From assembly GCA_020636325.1 (NCBI GenBank), contig JACJYC010000002.1, positions 558,001 to 622,000 on the forward strand: DNA of 64,000 bases, written 5' to 3'. This document shows, one piece after another, positions 42,778 to 51,501 of this stretch. Made by a program: the position numbers and the translations under genes. Source of the DNA: Lewinellaceae bacterium. GTDB lineage: Bacteria; Bacteroidota; Bacteroidia; Chitinophagales; Saprospiraceae. The notes below the pieces were generated by a model that ran no database searches, had not been told where the DNA came from, and was given only the letters and a program-made list of their open reading frames with translations. Position 1 is the stretch's first letter. Each line of letters starts with the position of its first letter.

Positions 42778-44118
42778 ATGCAACTTTATAGCACAAAAAA
42801 CAAACAGGCACTGGTCTCTCTGAAAGAAGCGGTATTTAAAGGATTGCCGGAAGATAATGGTTTGTACATGCCTGCGATCATTCCGATACTGGATTCCTCA
42901 TTCATTAGGAACCTTGGAAATTACAGCTTTCAGGAAATCGGGTATGCCATTTCCAAGAGCATATTCATGGGTGAGATACCGGATGCCGACCTTTGGGCTA
43001 TCATTGAGCGTTCGCTGACTTTCCCCGCGCCCCTGGTACAACTGGACGAACAAAAACACGTCCTCGAACTATTTCACGGACCGTCCTTAGCGTTCAAGGA
43101 TTTCGGCGCCCGCTTCATGGCAAGTTTGATGGGATATTTTAATGCCGGAGAAAAAGACCCGCTGACCATCCTGGTAGCTACCTCGGGAGACACAGGAGGC
43201 GCTGTGGCATCCGGGTTTTACAAAACGCCAGGCATCCGGGTGGTTATTCTGTACCCCAGCGGCAAGGTAAGCGACTTGCAGGAAAAACAACTCACTACGC
43301 TGGGCGAGAACATCTTTGCACTGGAAGTTGCCGGTACGTTTGATGATTGCCAGGCCATGGTCAAACAAGCGTTTCTGGATGAGGAATTGCGCAATCAACT
43401 CCGGCTCAGCTCAGCCAATTCGATTAATATTTCACGGCTGATCCCGCAGTCTTTTTACTATTTTGAAGCATATAAACAACTGGGACAAGTTAAAGACCCG
43501 GTAGTTTTCAGCATCCCCAGCGGCAATTTCGGGAACCTCACCGCAGGGTTATTCGCTCAAAGAATGGGATTGCCGATCCATCATTTCATTGCCGCAACCA
43601 ACATCAACGATGTAGTACCCGAATATTTGCAGCGCGGCGAGTATAGATCAAGACCATCAAAAGCCACGATATCCAATGCCATGGACGTAGGTAATCCATC
43701 CAATTTTGCCAGAATGGTCAATCTTTTTCAGGAAACCCAGGCCGATAGCGCCTCCGAAAAAGCAGCCTGGACGCCCATGAAAACCGCTATTTCAGGATAT
43801 GGATTTGACGACGAAAGTACCCGGTCCGCCATTTCTGAGGTATTCCAAAAATACCAATACACCATCGACCCCCATGGGGCAGTGGGTTATCTTGCACTAA
43901 AGGAATACCAACTAAACGAAAAGGGCCCATCAAAAGGCATCATTTTAGAAACAGCGCATCCCTCAAAATTCATCGACGAAGTTGAAGCTGCTACTCACGA
44001 GCCTGTAGAAATCCCGGAACGATTGGCTGTTTTAGCCCATCTGGATAAACAATCGACGCCTGTATCCAACCAATATTCCGCCCTTAAGGATTGGCTCCAA
44101 AACCATTTTATTCAATAG
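42778..44118 (+). CDS. thrC: threonine synthase
   Basis: About 446 residues. The N-terminal start QLYSTKNKQ matches the usual ThrC opening, so the second ATG (42778) is preferred over 42766, which overlaps thrB by 7 bp; either is possible. The PLP Lys is in HGPSLAFKDFGARF, and the phosphate-binding TSGDTGGAVASG follows. It converts O-phosphohomoserine to threonine. Two parS-like palindromes follow within 90 bp. Confidence 0.95.
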   Translation: MQLYSTKNKQALVSLKEAVFKGLPEDNGLYMPAIIPILDSSFIRNLGNYSFQEIGYAISKSIFMGEIPDADLWAIIERSLTFPAPLVQLDEQKHVLELFHGPSLAFKDFGARFMASLMGYFNAGEKDPLTILVATSGDTGGAVASGFYKTPGIRVVILYPSGKVSDLQEKQLTTLGENIFALEVAGTFDDCQAMVKQAFLDEELRNQLRLSSANSINISRLIPQSFYYFEAYKQLGQVKDPVVFSIPSGNFGNLTAGLFAQRMGLPIHHFIAATNINDVVPEYLQRGEYRSRPSKATISNAMDVGNPSNFARMVNLFQETQADSASEKAAWTPMKTAISGYGFDDESTRSAISEVFQKYQYTIDPHGAVGYLALKEYQLNEKGPSKGIILETAHPSKFIDEVEAATHEPVEIPERLAVLAHLDKQSTPVSNQYSALKDWLQNHFIQ

Positions 44119-44142
44119 CAAACCTTTGAACGCCGGCTTCAA

Positions 44143-44158
44143 TGTTCCACGTGGAACA
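44143..44158. other. parS-like site 1
   Basis: Perfect 16-bp palindrome TGTTCCACGTGGAACA, a known variant of the bacterial ParB-binding parS (TGTTNCACGTGNAACA). 25 bp after the thrC stop. ParB and ParA genes are not in the window. Confidence 0.85.
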
Positions 44159-44180
44159 TTAAAATCAGTCAAAACAAGCA

Positions 44181-44216
44181 TAAAAGGGTATGTTCCACGT
44201 GGAACATACCCTTTTA
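44181..44216. other. parS-like site 2 inside a 36-bp perfect palindrome
   Basis: The same 16-mer at 44191-44206, centre 48 bp from site 1, extended by 10 bp on each side into a perfect palindrome (arm starts TAAAAGGGTA). The extension has T-rich flanks and could also fold as a terminator of thrC. Two sites so close together fit a chromosomal partition locus near oriC. Confidence 0.85.
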
Positions 44217-44283
44217 CATATCTTTTGGGCATCCGGCAGAATAGCCTTAATTTTAGGTTTAATTTCACAAATCAAGTAATTCA

Positions 44284-45936
44284 ATGGAAAGTCCACTATT
44301 AAAGGTTCACCCTTCCGACAACATTGTTGTTGCGCTTCAGTCCTTGAAGGGAGGTAGTACCGTTCGTCTTAACGGCTCAACTTATACGCTTTTGGAGGAC
44401 ATTCCATCCAAGCATAAATTTGCGGGAGTTGATTTTGCCCCCGGGGATGAAGTCATTATGTATGGTGTCCTGGTCGGAAAAGCCACCCAACCCATCCCTT
44501 CGGGCGCCCGGATCAGCCGTGAAAATGTGACCCATTCAGCGGGTGAATACGCGGTAAAGGAAAGGCGAATCGACTGGGAAAAACCGGATATTTCGCAGTT
44601 TCAATCCCGGACTTTTATGGGTTTCCACAGGCCGGACGGGAAGGTTGGTACCATGAATTACTGGCTTGTGGTGCCGCTGGTGTTTTGCGAAAACCGGAAC
44701 ATCAAGGTCATGCAAGAGGCCATGCTGGAGCAACTGGGTTTTGTCACCGACCGGCATTTCTCCGTTGACACCCAAAGCCTGATCAAGCTGTATCAGAGCG
44801 GGGCGTCAGCCCAGGAAATATTATCCGTCGATATTATCAAAGATGCCAAATCCATTCAGCGCAACCGGCTTTTCCCCAATGTGGATGGCATTAAATTTCT
44901 GCAACACAATGGCGGGTGCGGCGGTACACGTCAGGATGCAGAAGCGCTTTGCAGGTTATTGGCAGGGTATATCACCAATCCGAACGTGGCCGGCGCAACA
45001 GTGCTAAGCCTCGGATGCCAGAACGCACAATTCAAAATATTGGAGGAATCTATTGCGAGAATAGACCCGAACTTTAATAAACCGCTCTTTATTCTTGAGC
45101 AACAAAAGAGTAATTCGGAACGGGACTACATTGCTGAAGCTGTTAAGCAAACCTTCGTCGGGTTGATTGAAGCCAATAAAGCGATCCGTCAGCCGGCGCC
45201 GTTGAGCAAGTTGGTGGTCGGGTTGGAGTGCGGCGGGTCCGATGGGTTTTCCGGTATTTCAGCCAATCCGGCCCTGGGCTATGCATCTGATCTGTTGGCT
45301 GCGCTTAACGGGATTGCCATCCTTTCCGAATTTCCTGAGCTGAATGGGGTAGAGCAGGAGCTCATAAACCGATGCGTTAATGACGATCTGGCTGAAAAAT
45401 TCTCCGGCTTGATGACGGTATACGCCCAGCGTGCCAGGGAAGCGGGGTCGGGTTTTGACATGAATCCCTCCCCCGGAAATATAAAGGACGGCCTGATTAC
45501 CGACGCTATGAAATCGGCAGGAGCTGCAAAAAAGGGTGGGACCTCTCCTGTAACTGACGTACTGGATTACACCGAGCAAGCCACAAAACCGGGATTGAAC
45601 CTGTTATGCACCCCGGGGAATGATGTTGAAAGCACCACTGGTCTTGCAGGATCCGGCGCCAACATAATTGTATTTACTACGGGCCTGGGTACACCAACCG
45701 GAAATCCGATTGTCCCCACGATCAAAATGTCCAGCAACTCAGTCCTGGCCACAAACATGAAAGACATTATTGATGTCGATGCCGGCACCATCATTTCCGG
45801 AGAGGATACGATAGAAACCAAGGGCCGTAAATTACTGGATTACATTATTCAGGTAGCGAGCGGAGAAGAAACTCCACATGCTGTCCGGCTAGGCCAGGAT
45901 GATTTTATTCCCTGGAAAAGAGGTGTATCGCTCTAA
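44284..45936 (+). CDS. uxaA: altronate dehydratase
   Basis: 550 residues: N-terminal SAF domain (about 1-95) and the C-terminal UxaA/GarD catalytic region (HNGGCGGTRQDAEALC near 215, LGCQNAQ, VGLECGGSDGFSGISANPALGYASDLL, SPGNIKDGLIT). It removes water from D-altronate to give 2-keto-3-deoxygluconate in galacturonate breakdown. No other hexuronate genes are nearby, so the pathway is not complete in this window. Full family length. Confidence 0.95.
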   Translation: MESPLLKVHPSDNIVVALQSLKGGSTVRLNGSTYTLLEDIPSKHKFAGVDFAPGDEVIMYGVLVGKATQPIPSGARISRENVTHSAGEYAVKERRIDWEKPDISQFQSRTFMGFHRPDGKVGTMNYWLVVPLVFCENRNIKVMQEAMLEQLGFVTDRHFSVDTQSLIKLYQSGASAQEILSVDIIKDAKSIQRNRLFPNVDGIKFLQHNGGCGGTRQDAEALCRLLAGYITNPNVAGATVLSLGCQNAQFKILEESIARIDPNFNKPLFILEQQKSNSERDYIAEAVKQTFVGLIEANKAIRQPAPLSKLVVGLECGGSDGFSGISANPALGYASDLLAALNGIAILSEFPELNGVEQELINRCVNDDLAEKFSGLMTVYAQRAREAGSGFDMNPSPGNIKDGLITDAMKSAGAAKKGGTSPVTDVLDYTEQATKPGLNLLCTPGNDVESTTGLAGSGANIIVFTTGLGTPTGNPIVPTIKMSSNSVLATNMKDIIDVDAGTIISGEDTIETKGRKLLDYIIQVASGEETPHAVRLGQDDFIPWKRGVSL

Positions 45937-46180
45937 ATTTCAACCCCGCGGTTTTCGAACCATCCGAAATCGACAGCAGGTGATGGGGGAGGGTGTAGGG
46001 CAAACCCTGCATTCACCGTGAAGGCGAGCGGCAAAAAAATAAACGTTGAATTTTATTCCAGTTTTTCTCACTAGGTTTTGTCGAGTTTGGTAACAATTTG
46101 GTCGAGAATGGGATATTATAATGATCTTTAATCAGTAGCTTTAGAGAAAGCTGTTTAATTCCTAAAGCAGGAACCCAACC

Positions 46181-46744
46181 ATGATTTCATTTTTTGATAG
46201 TCTGGATTTCAGCGGTCAGGTTATTGCCGCTGTAGCCGCCGTAGCGACCCTCTTCCTCCTGGCCCAGCTCATCGGAGCATTGTTCGGTCTGGGAGCAGAC
46301 ATGGATATCGATGCCGATGCGGGGGTCGACATGCCCCATATCGATTTGCCTATCCTGTCGACCCAAAGCATTGCTGCATTTCTTGCATTCGGCGGATGGA
46401 CCTCGGTATTGCTCATGACAGAGGGCTATAGTCTCGGCCGGTCGCTGATTTGGAGTCTTCTTGCCGGTTTGGCGGCATTGTTCGCAGTAGCCTGGCTGCT
46501 TTACAAATTAAGCGGCCTGGCGCAGGAACATACCATTTCAATGGATGAAGCGCTGTTTTCAAAAGGCGAAGTGTACCTGGCTATTCCGGGTGAAAAATCC
46601 GGTTTAGGAAAGGTTCATGTCATCACAAAAGGCGCCCTCCGGGAGTGGGATGCCATGACAGAGGGTCCGGCTTTGCCTACCGGCACCAAGATTAAGGTAA
46701 CGGATCTCCTCGAAGAGGCTTTATTGGTAGAAAAAACATTATAA
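46181..46744 (+). CDS. NfeD-like membrane protein
   Basis: 187 residues: three hydrophobic helices (about 13-35, 65-85, 92-112) and a small C-terminal beta domain (about 125-185; SKGEVYLAIPGEKSGLGKVHVIT) like the OB fold of short NfeD proteins. An acidic loop (DMDIDADAGVDMPH) links helices one and two. It is 21 bp before the flotillin gene; NfeD/flotillin pairs are conserved and act together in membrane microdomains. AGGAA upstream serves as ribosome-binding site. Confidence 0.8.
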   Translation: MISFFDSLDFSGQVIAAVAAVATLFLLAQLIGALFGLGADMDIDADAGVDMPHIDLPILSTQSIAAFLAFGGWTSVLLMTEGYSLGRSLIWSLLAGLAALFAVAWLLYKLSGLAQEHTISMDEALFSKGEVYLAIPGEKSGLGKVHVITKGALREWDAMTEGPALPTGTKIKVTDLLEEALLVEKTL

Positions 46745-46765
46745 ACCCTTAAAATTCAAATACTT

Positions 46766-48289
46766 ATGAACTCATTTTTGATTTTGGCGGGCGGATTGGC
46801 AGCCTTGTTGCTGTTGGTCTTCATCGTTTTTGTATCCAGGTATCGCAGATGCCCTTCCGACAAGGTTCTGGTAATTTATGGTAAGACCAGCGGCGGAGCA
46901 GCCAAGTGCTTGGCAGGCGGCGCGGCTTTTGTCTGGCCTGTTTTCCAGGACTACAGTTATCTGGATCTTTCACCTATTTCAATTGACGTGGATTTGCGCA
47001 ACGCACTCAGCAAGCAAAATATACGGGTGAACGTTCCTTCGCGGTTTACCGTTGCCATTTCCAATGAGCCCGGTGTCATGCAAAATGCGGCGGAGCGTCT
47101 TTTGGGTAAAACCATCGACCAGATCCGGGATATCGCAAAGGACATTATATTCGGTCAGTTGCGTTTGGTTGTGGCGACCATGGATATTGAAGAGATCAAT
47201 TCCGACCGGGACAAGTTTCTGGCCAATGTTGCCGCTAACGTAGGCGCCGAACTGAGGAAGATCGGCTTGTCTCTGATCAACGTCAACGTTACTGACATAG
47301 AGGATGAATCCGGATACATCGAAGCATTGGGTAAAGAAGCCGCAGCCCAGGCCATCAACGAGGCAAAGGTACGGGTAGCTGAAAAAGTACGGGAAGGCTC
47401 CATTGGGGAAGCCATGGCAAGAAAAGAGCAGCGTATCCAAGTATCAAAAGCCGAGTCGGAAGCGCAGGTAGGTGAGTCCAAAGCCGAAGCCAGTGCAACC
47501 GAAGGCGCCAACACAGCCAAGGCGACCATTGCGAATTCGGGCGCAGAACTGAGGGTTAAGGAAGCCGAGGCCGAATCAGCCGCCAAGATCGGGGAAGCCA
47601 TGGCCCGGTCCCGTGCGATCGAAGGGGAAAACCAGGCCAAAATGGCCGTTGCCACTTCCGATGCCGAACGACGGATCAAAGAAGCCGAAACCAACAGTCA
47701 GGCCACTTCGGCTGAGAAAATACAGGCTGCCAAAGCTTTGGAAGAAGCATACCTGGCAGAGAAACGGGCGGAATCAGCAAGGGCCCAAAGAGAAATGGCC
47801 AGCAAAGAAGCCGATGTCATTGTCCAGGCAGAAATTGCAAAACGCCAAAAGGAACTCAATGCCGAAGCCGAGGCGGAACAGATCCGCCGGCTGGCAAAAG
47901 GTGAAGCGGATGCCATCTTCCTGAAAAATGAAGCGGAAGCCCGCGGTATGTACGAAGTACTGTCCAAGCAAGCCGAAGGTTTCCAGAAAATCGTCGATGC
48001 AGCCGGCGGCAATTCGAAAGATGCCGTGTTGATGCTGATTGCCGATAAATTGGAAGACCTGGTCAAAATACAAGTTGATGCCATCAAGAATATCAAGATC
48101 GATAAAGTGACGGTCTGGGAAAATGGCGGCAACAACGGCGAGGCTGAAGGAAACTCTACTTCCAAATTCATCTCCGGATTGTACAAATCCGTACCCCCGA
48201 TGAAAGACCTGTTTAACATGGCCGGCATGGAATTGCCGCAGTATTTGGGGAAGGACAAGGAACCCGAGAATGGGGTAGAGGAGAAATAA
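46766..48289 (+). CDS. flotillin-like SPFH protein (YqiK/FloT type)
   Basis: 507 residues: N-terminal membrane helix (about 3-23), SPFH/band 7 domain (about 28-195; PSDKVLVIYGK, VNVPSRFTVAISNEPGVM) and a long coiled coil rich in Ala-Glu repeats (about 195-400, EAEAESAAKIGEAMARSRAI), ending in an acidic tail. Flotillins oligomerise in the inner membrane and scaffold lipid microdomains. Operon with the preceding NfeD-like gene. A strong terminator follows. Confidence 0.93.
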   Translation: MNSFLILAGGLAALLLLVFIVFVSRYRRCPSDKVLVIYGKTSGGAAKCLAGGAAFVWPVFQDYSYLDLSPISIDVDLRNALSKQNIRVNVPSRFTVAISNEPGVMQNAAERLLGKTIDQIRDIAKDIIFGQLRLVVATMDIEEINSDRDKFLANVAANVGAELRKIGLSLINVNVTDIEDESGYIEALGKEAAAQAINEAKVRVAEKVREGSIGEAMARKEQRIQVSKAESEAQVGESKAEASATEGANTAKATIANSGAELRVKEAEAESAAKIGEAMARSRAIEGENQAKMAVATSDAERRIKEAETNSQATSAEKIQAAKALEEAYLAEKRAESARAQREMASKEADVIVQAEIAKRQKELNAEAEAEQIRRLAKGEADAIFLKNEAEARGMYEVLSKQAEGFQKIVDAAGGNSKDAVLMLIADKLEDLVKIQVDAIKNIKIDKVTVWENGGNNGEAEGNSTSKFISGLYKSVPPMKDLFNMAGMELPQYLGKDKEPENGVEEK

Positions 48290-48315
48290 GCAAAATATAT
48301 CAATATCGGAAATCG

Positions 48316-48348
48316 AAACCGGATGCTGTAAAGCGTCCGGTTTTTTTT
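48316..48348 (+). terminator. rho-independent terminator of the flotillin operon
   Basis: 11-bp stem with one G-U pair (AAACCGGATGC at 48316-48326 with 48333 onward), 6-base loop, then eight T. The best terminator in the window. Confidence 0.9.
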
Positions 48349-48358
48349 ATGGCGGCCC

Positions 48359-48724
48359 CTATGCCGGCCAGAATACATCCTCCAGGTGCTTGATCTCGTA
48401 ATCCTGATCGCTGTGCCGAAGGATTGAAATGATGTCAAACCGAATTTCCCAGTCATACCCGGCCGCCTCCATAAACGCAGAGGCTGCCGAGACGAGCAGC
48501 CGTTGTTTTGCCGGCGTAACAAAGTCTTCAGGTAATCCGAAATGGGTAGAGCTTCTCGTTTTGACTTCTACGAAAACAAGGATGCCGGAAGGGGTTTCTG
48601 CAACAATATCTACTTCCGCTCTTCTGTGTCGCCAATTGGCAGCCAGAATCTTGTATTCTTTTCTTTGCAAAAAATCGACGGCCAGGCCTTCCCCCCATTT
48701 GCCCCGAAAGGCTTGTTTGCTCAT
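48359..48724 (-). CDS. YraN family protein (UPF0102)
   Basis: 121 residues from the ATG at 48724; a GTG three codons earlier is less likely. Nuclease-like fold motifs of UPF0102: GKWGEGLAVDFLQRKEYKILAANWR, AEVDIVAETPSGILVFVEVKTRSS (E-D-ExK arrangement), as in Holliday-junction-resolvase-like enzymes. Cytoplasmic; DNA or RNA substrate not established. Convergent with the flotillin operon; divergent from asd. Confidence 0.93.
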   Translation of the reverse strand: MSKQAFRGKWGEGLAVDFLQRKEYKILAANWRHRRAEVDIVAETPSGILVFVEVKTRSSTHFGLPEDFVTPAKQRLLVSAASAFMEAAGYDWEIRFDIISILRHSDQDYEIKHLEDVFWPA

Positions 48725-48776
48725 GACTATCACAATTTTATAACGACTAACAAGGTTAAAGATAAAGGAATAGCCG

Positions 48777-48784
48777 TATCTTTG
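48777..48784 (+). promoter_or_regulatory. -7 box TATCTTTG of asd
   Basis: Exact TAnnTTTG, 29 bp before the asd ATG. Confidence 0.65.
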
Positions 48785-48813
48785 CCAGCCGTTTTAAAAT
48801 AGAATTTACGATC

Positions 48814-49833
48814 ATGAAAGTTGCAGTTGTTGGCGTTACCGGATTAGTCGGCACGGTGATGTGCCGGGTCCTCGAAGAAAGGAATTTCCCTGTCAGCGAG
48901 TTTTTGCCTGTCGCTTCCGCTCGCTCGGTTGGAAAACAGGTAACTTTCAAGGGCAAAGATTACACGATCATCAGCATGGAAGAGGCCGTGGCATCCCAAC
49001 CCGATGTCGCTATTTTTTCAGCCGGTGGCGGAACCGCGCTGGAATGGGCGCCCAAGTTTGCAGCGGCCGGCACTACTGTTATCGACAATTCATCTGCCTG
49101 GCGGATGGATCCGGACAAAAAGTTGGTTGTTCCGGAAGTCAATGCTGAAATCCTGACCAAAAGCGACAAGATCATTGCCAATCCGAACTGCTCCACCATT
49201 CAAATGGTTGTAGCCTTGGCGCCCCTGCATAAAGCCTATAAAATTAAGCGGCTTGTAATTTCCACGTACCAGTCTTTTACCGGCACGGGCGTAAAAGCCG
49301 TGAAACAATACCAACTGGAGAAAAAGGGCTTCCAGCCCAGCCAGGATGAAATGGCTTACTATTATCCGATCTTTGAAAACTGCCTGCCGCAGTGCGATGT
49401 CTTCCTCGAAAACGATTACACCAAAGAGGAAATGAAACTGGTAAATGAAACCAGAAAAATTCTGGGCGATCCGGGCATCCGCATCACGGCTACAGCAGTT
49501 CGCGTACCGGTTCATGGAGGGCATTCAGAAACCGTGAACATTGAATTTGAAAAACCTTTTGACCTGGGAGAAGCCCGGCAACTGCTCACAGATTCAGCGG
49601 GAATTGTCGTCATGGATGATCCGGCAAACCATAAATACCCGATGCCTCTGTACAGCAAAGACAAAGACGAGGTGTTTGTCGGCAGGATACGGCGGGATGA
49701 ATCGACCGACAACGGACTTAACCTTTGGGTGGTGGCCGATAACCTGCGCAAAGGAGCAGCCACCAACGCGATACAAATTGCAGAATATTTGCTGGCTCAC
49801 AACCTGGTAGGCAAAAAGGAACAGGTGGCCTGA
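48814..49833 (+). CDS. asd: aspartate-semialdehyde dehydrogenase
   Basis: 339 residues. NADP site VAVVGVTGLVGTVMCRVLEE at the N-terminus, active-site Cys in NPNCSTIQMV (about 128), and catalytic His in VRVPVHGGHSETV (about 230). It reduces aspartyl phosphate to aspartate semialdehyde, the branch compound for threonine, methionine, lysine and peptidoglycan diaminopimelate. It has its own promoter and is 4.7 kb from thrABC. Confidence 0.97.
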   Translation: MKVAVVGVTGLVGTVMCRVLEERNFPVSEFLPVASARSVGKQVTFKGKDYTIISMEEAVASQPDVAIFSAGGGTALEWAPKFAAAGTTVIDNSSAWRMDPDKKLVVPEVNAEILTKSDKIIANPNCSTIQMVVALAPLHKAYKIKRLVISTYQSFTGTGVKAVKQYQLEKKGFQPSQDEMAYYYPIFENCLPQCDVFLENDYTKEEMKLVNETRKILGDPGIRITATAVRVPVHGGHSETVNIEFEKPFDLGEARQLLTDSAGIVVMDDPANHKYPMPLYSKDKDEVFVGRIRRDESTDNGLNLWVVADNLRKGAATNAIQIAEYLLAHNLVGKKEQVA

Positions 49834-49909
49834 TTTGGTCATTTTTGAATCCTTTTTTAACTTTGGTTGAATTTCAACCGATTGAAAGCCTGCAAGTTGA
49901 TTATAACGA

Positions 49910-49917
49910 TACTTTTG
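49910..49917 (+). promoter_or_regulatory. -7 box TACTTTTG of the coiled-coil protein gene
   Basis: Exact TAnnTTTG, 22 bp before the ATG at 49940. Confidence 0.6.
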
Positions 49918-49939
49918 TAATTAATTGATCCTTTCCTTT

Positions 49940-51421
49940 ATGAAGACCAAGATCGTACTTTGGGGTTCTAACGCACAGGATGAACGCGTTTTGGTAGCAT
50001 TGGAATTACGCACACAGGATAACAAGGTTAATGTCTACGTTTTCCCGGAATCCATCGCAACTGAAGAGTTCAGCCAAACCATGATGAATGATTGGCGAAA
50101 CGACACGCCGATGGAATGGCCCGAAGGTTATACCCAACTGGAACGCGAGCTTTCGATTACCGAAAGCATCCTCCCGGATGATCTGAAAGTCGACCGGGGC
50201 GACCTGATCCAAAGGGCGCAGACCGAATGGCATTTTGTCGTCCTGTCTTCCAAATTGTACGATGCTTATAAATCAGAACTGGAGGAGATCAAGGAAAAAG
50301 TCTCCGGGCTGGAATCCTTCAGTGAGGACCGTTGGAATGAAATCCGTGAATTCTGGAATAAGGTCCAGGATCAGGTAAAGGAGAAAAATCTTTTCCGGGA
50401 TCATGCCAATGCCCTCCGCGACGCCACCAACGAGATCTTCGGTCAGCTGAAATCCTTGCGGAGCAAAATGGATGAAGGCTTCCGGAAAAAATCCAAGGAA
50501 AATCTGGAAAGTTTTTTGAATACCCTCCAGGAAATTGAGCAAAAAGTCAGCGACGGACTTCGACTCCAACCGCTATTCGAAGACCTGAAAAATTTGCAAC
50601 GCAAATTCCGGGATATCGATTTCATCCGGGAACACAGAACAAAAGCCTGGGAAAAGCTCGATGCCACATTCAAGTCAGTCAAGGAACGCCGGTTCGGCGG
50701 TAATGACTCCGGTTCCGGCGACGATAAATCTGCGTTGGAGCGCCTGAATCGCCGTTACGAAGGCCTGCTTTCGGCGATCAAAAAAATGGAGCAATCCATT
50801 CAGCGCGACCGGGATGACCTTACTTTCCAAGGCAAAAAGATAGAACGTTCCGAGGGACAATTGGAAGCGCAAATCCGCCAGGCAAAGATCCTGATGATCG
50901 AAGAACGGATCCGTTCCAAAGAAGAAAAACTCAACGAAATGGAGCGGACCAAGACAGACCTCGAGCGCAGGTTGGAGTCCGCCAAACAAAAAGAAGCCAA
51001 ACGGCAGGAACGGGAAAAACTCGAGGAGGCCAAAGAAAAGGCCAAAGAGAAAATTGCCCAGGAAATTAAAGCTGCCGAGGAAGCCCGTTCGGATCAGTCT
51101 GAAAAACTCGAAAAAGCCGCGGAAGCGCTTTCTGGCGACGGCGAAACCGAAGAGAAAAAGCCCAAAGAGAAAGGCGAAAGTACACTTTCTGCAATCGGAA
51201 CAGCCATTGGCGAATCTATGGAAGACCTGGTCGATACCCTGAAAGCAGTGGCCAGCGTAGTTTCCGATAAAATTGAAGATAAGGTTGAGGATATCAGTGA
51301 AAAACTCTTCCCGCCGGATGAACAGCCGCAAGCTCCTGCAGAAGAAGAAAAAGTGGAAAGCGTTATAGAAGCGTCTTCGGAGCCCCCGGCAGACAACCTC
51401 CCAAAAGACGAAGAAGAGTAA
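49940..51421 (+). CDS. large coiled-coil protein of unknown function
   Basis: 493 residues from the ATG at 49940 (a TTG at 49925 is rejected). Residues 1-115 form a compact alpha/beta domain (KTKIVLWGSNAQDERVLVALEL, EWHFVVLSSKL). Residues about 115-260 are helical and loosely recall DUF349 proteins (FWNKVQDQVKEKNLFRDHANALRDA). About 265-400 is a charged coiled coil, and the end is acidic with an amphipathic stretch (SAIGTAIGESMEDLVDTLKAVASVV). No membrane helix or signal. Probably cytoplasmic; function unknown. Monocistronic, between terminators. Confidence 0.8.
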   Translation: MKTKIVLWGSNAQDERVLVALELRTQDNKVNVYVFPESIATEEFSQTMMNDWRNDTPMEWPEGYTQLERELSITESILPDDLKVDRGDLIQRAQTEWHFVVLSSKLYDAYKSELEEIKEKVSGLESFSEDRWNEIREFWNKVQDQVKEKNLFRDHANALRDATNEIFGQLKSLRSKMDEGFRKKSKENLESFLNTLQEIEQKVSDGLRLQPLFEDLKNLQRKFRDIDFIREHRTKAWEKLDATFKSVKERRFGGNDSGSGDDKSALERLNRRYEGLLSAIKKMEQSIQRDRDDLTFQGKKIERSEGQLEAQIRQAKILMIEERIRSKEEKLNEMERTKTDLERRLESAKQKEAKRQEREKLEEAKEKAKEKIAQEIKAAEEARSDQSEKLEKAAEALSGDGETEEKKPKEKGESTLSAIGTAIGESMEDLVDTLKAVASVVSDKIEDKVEDISEKLFPPDEQPQAPAEEEKVESVIEASSEPPADNLPKDEEE

Positions 51422-51470
51422 TTTTCAGGAGGGCGCCCGAGCAGCCCCCCTAAGTTTATCGCATATCATC

Positions 51471-51500
51471 AGCCGCCTGAGGCGGCTTAGTTTTCCTTTT
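51471..51500 (+). terminator. short terminator just before the GT39 gene
   Basis: 7-bp stem AGCCGCC (51471-51477)/GGCGGCT (51481-51487), 3-base loop, T-rich tail. It reaches to two bases from the next ATG, so it can also act as a 5' leader hairpin. Confidence 0.65.
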
Positions 51501-51501
51501 G

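Noticed and set aside
45937..46180. 244-bp gap before the NfeD-like gene, searched for RNA elements
   Set aside because: Only small 6-7 bp hairpins (for example 46137-46152) and no exact promoter box; nothing beyond chance.
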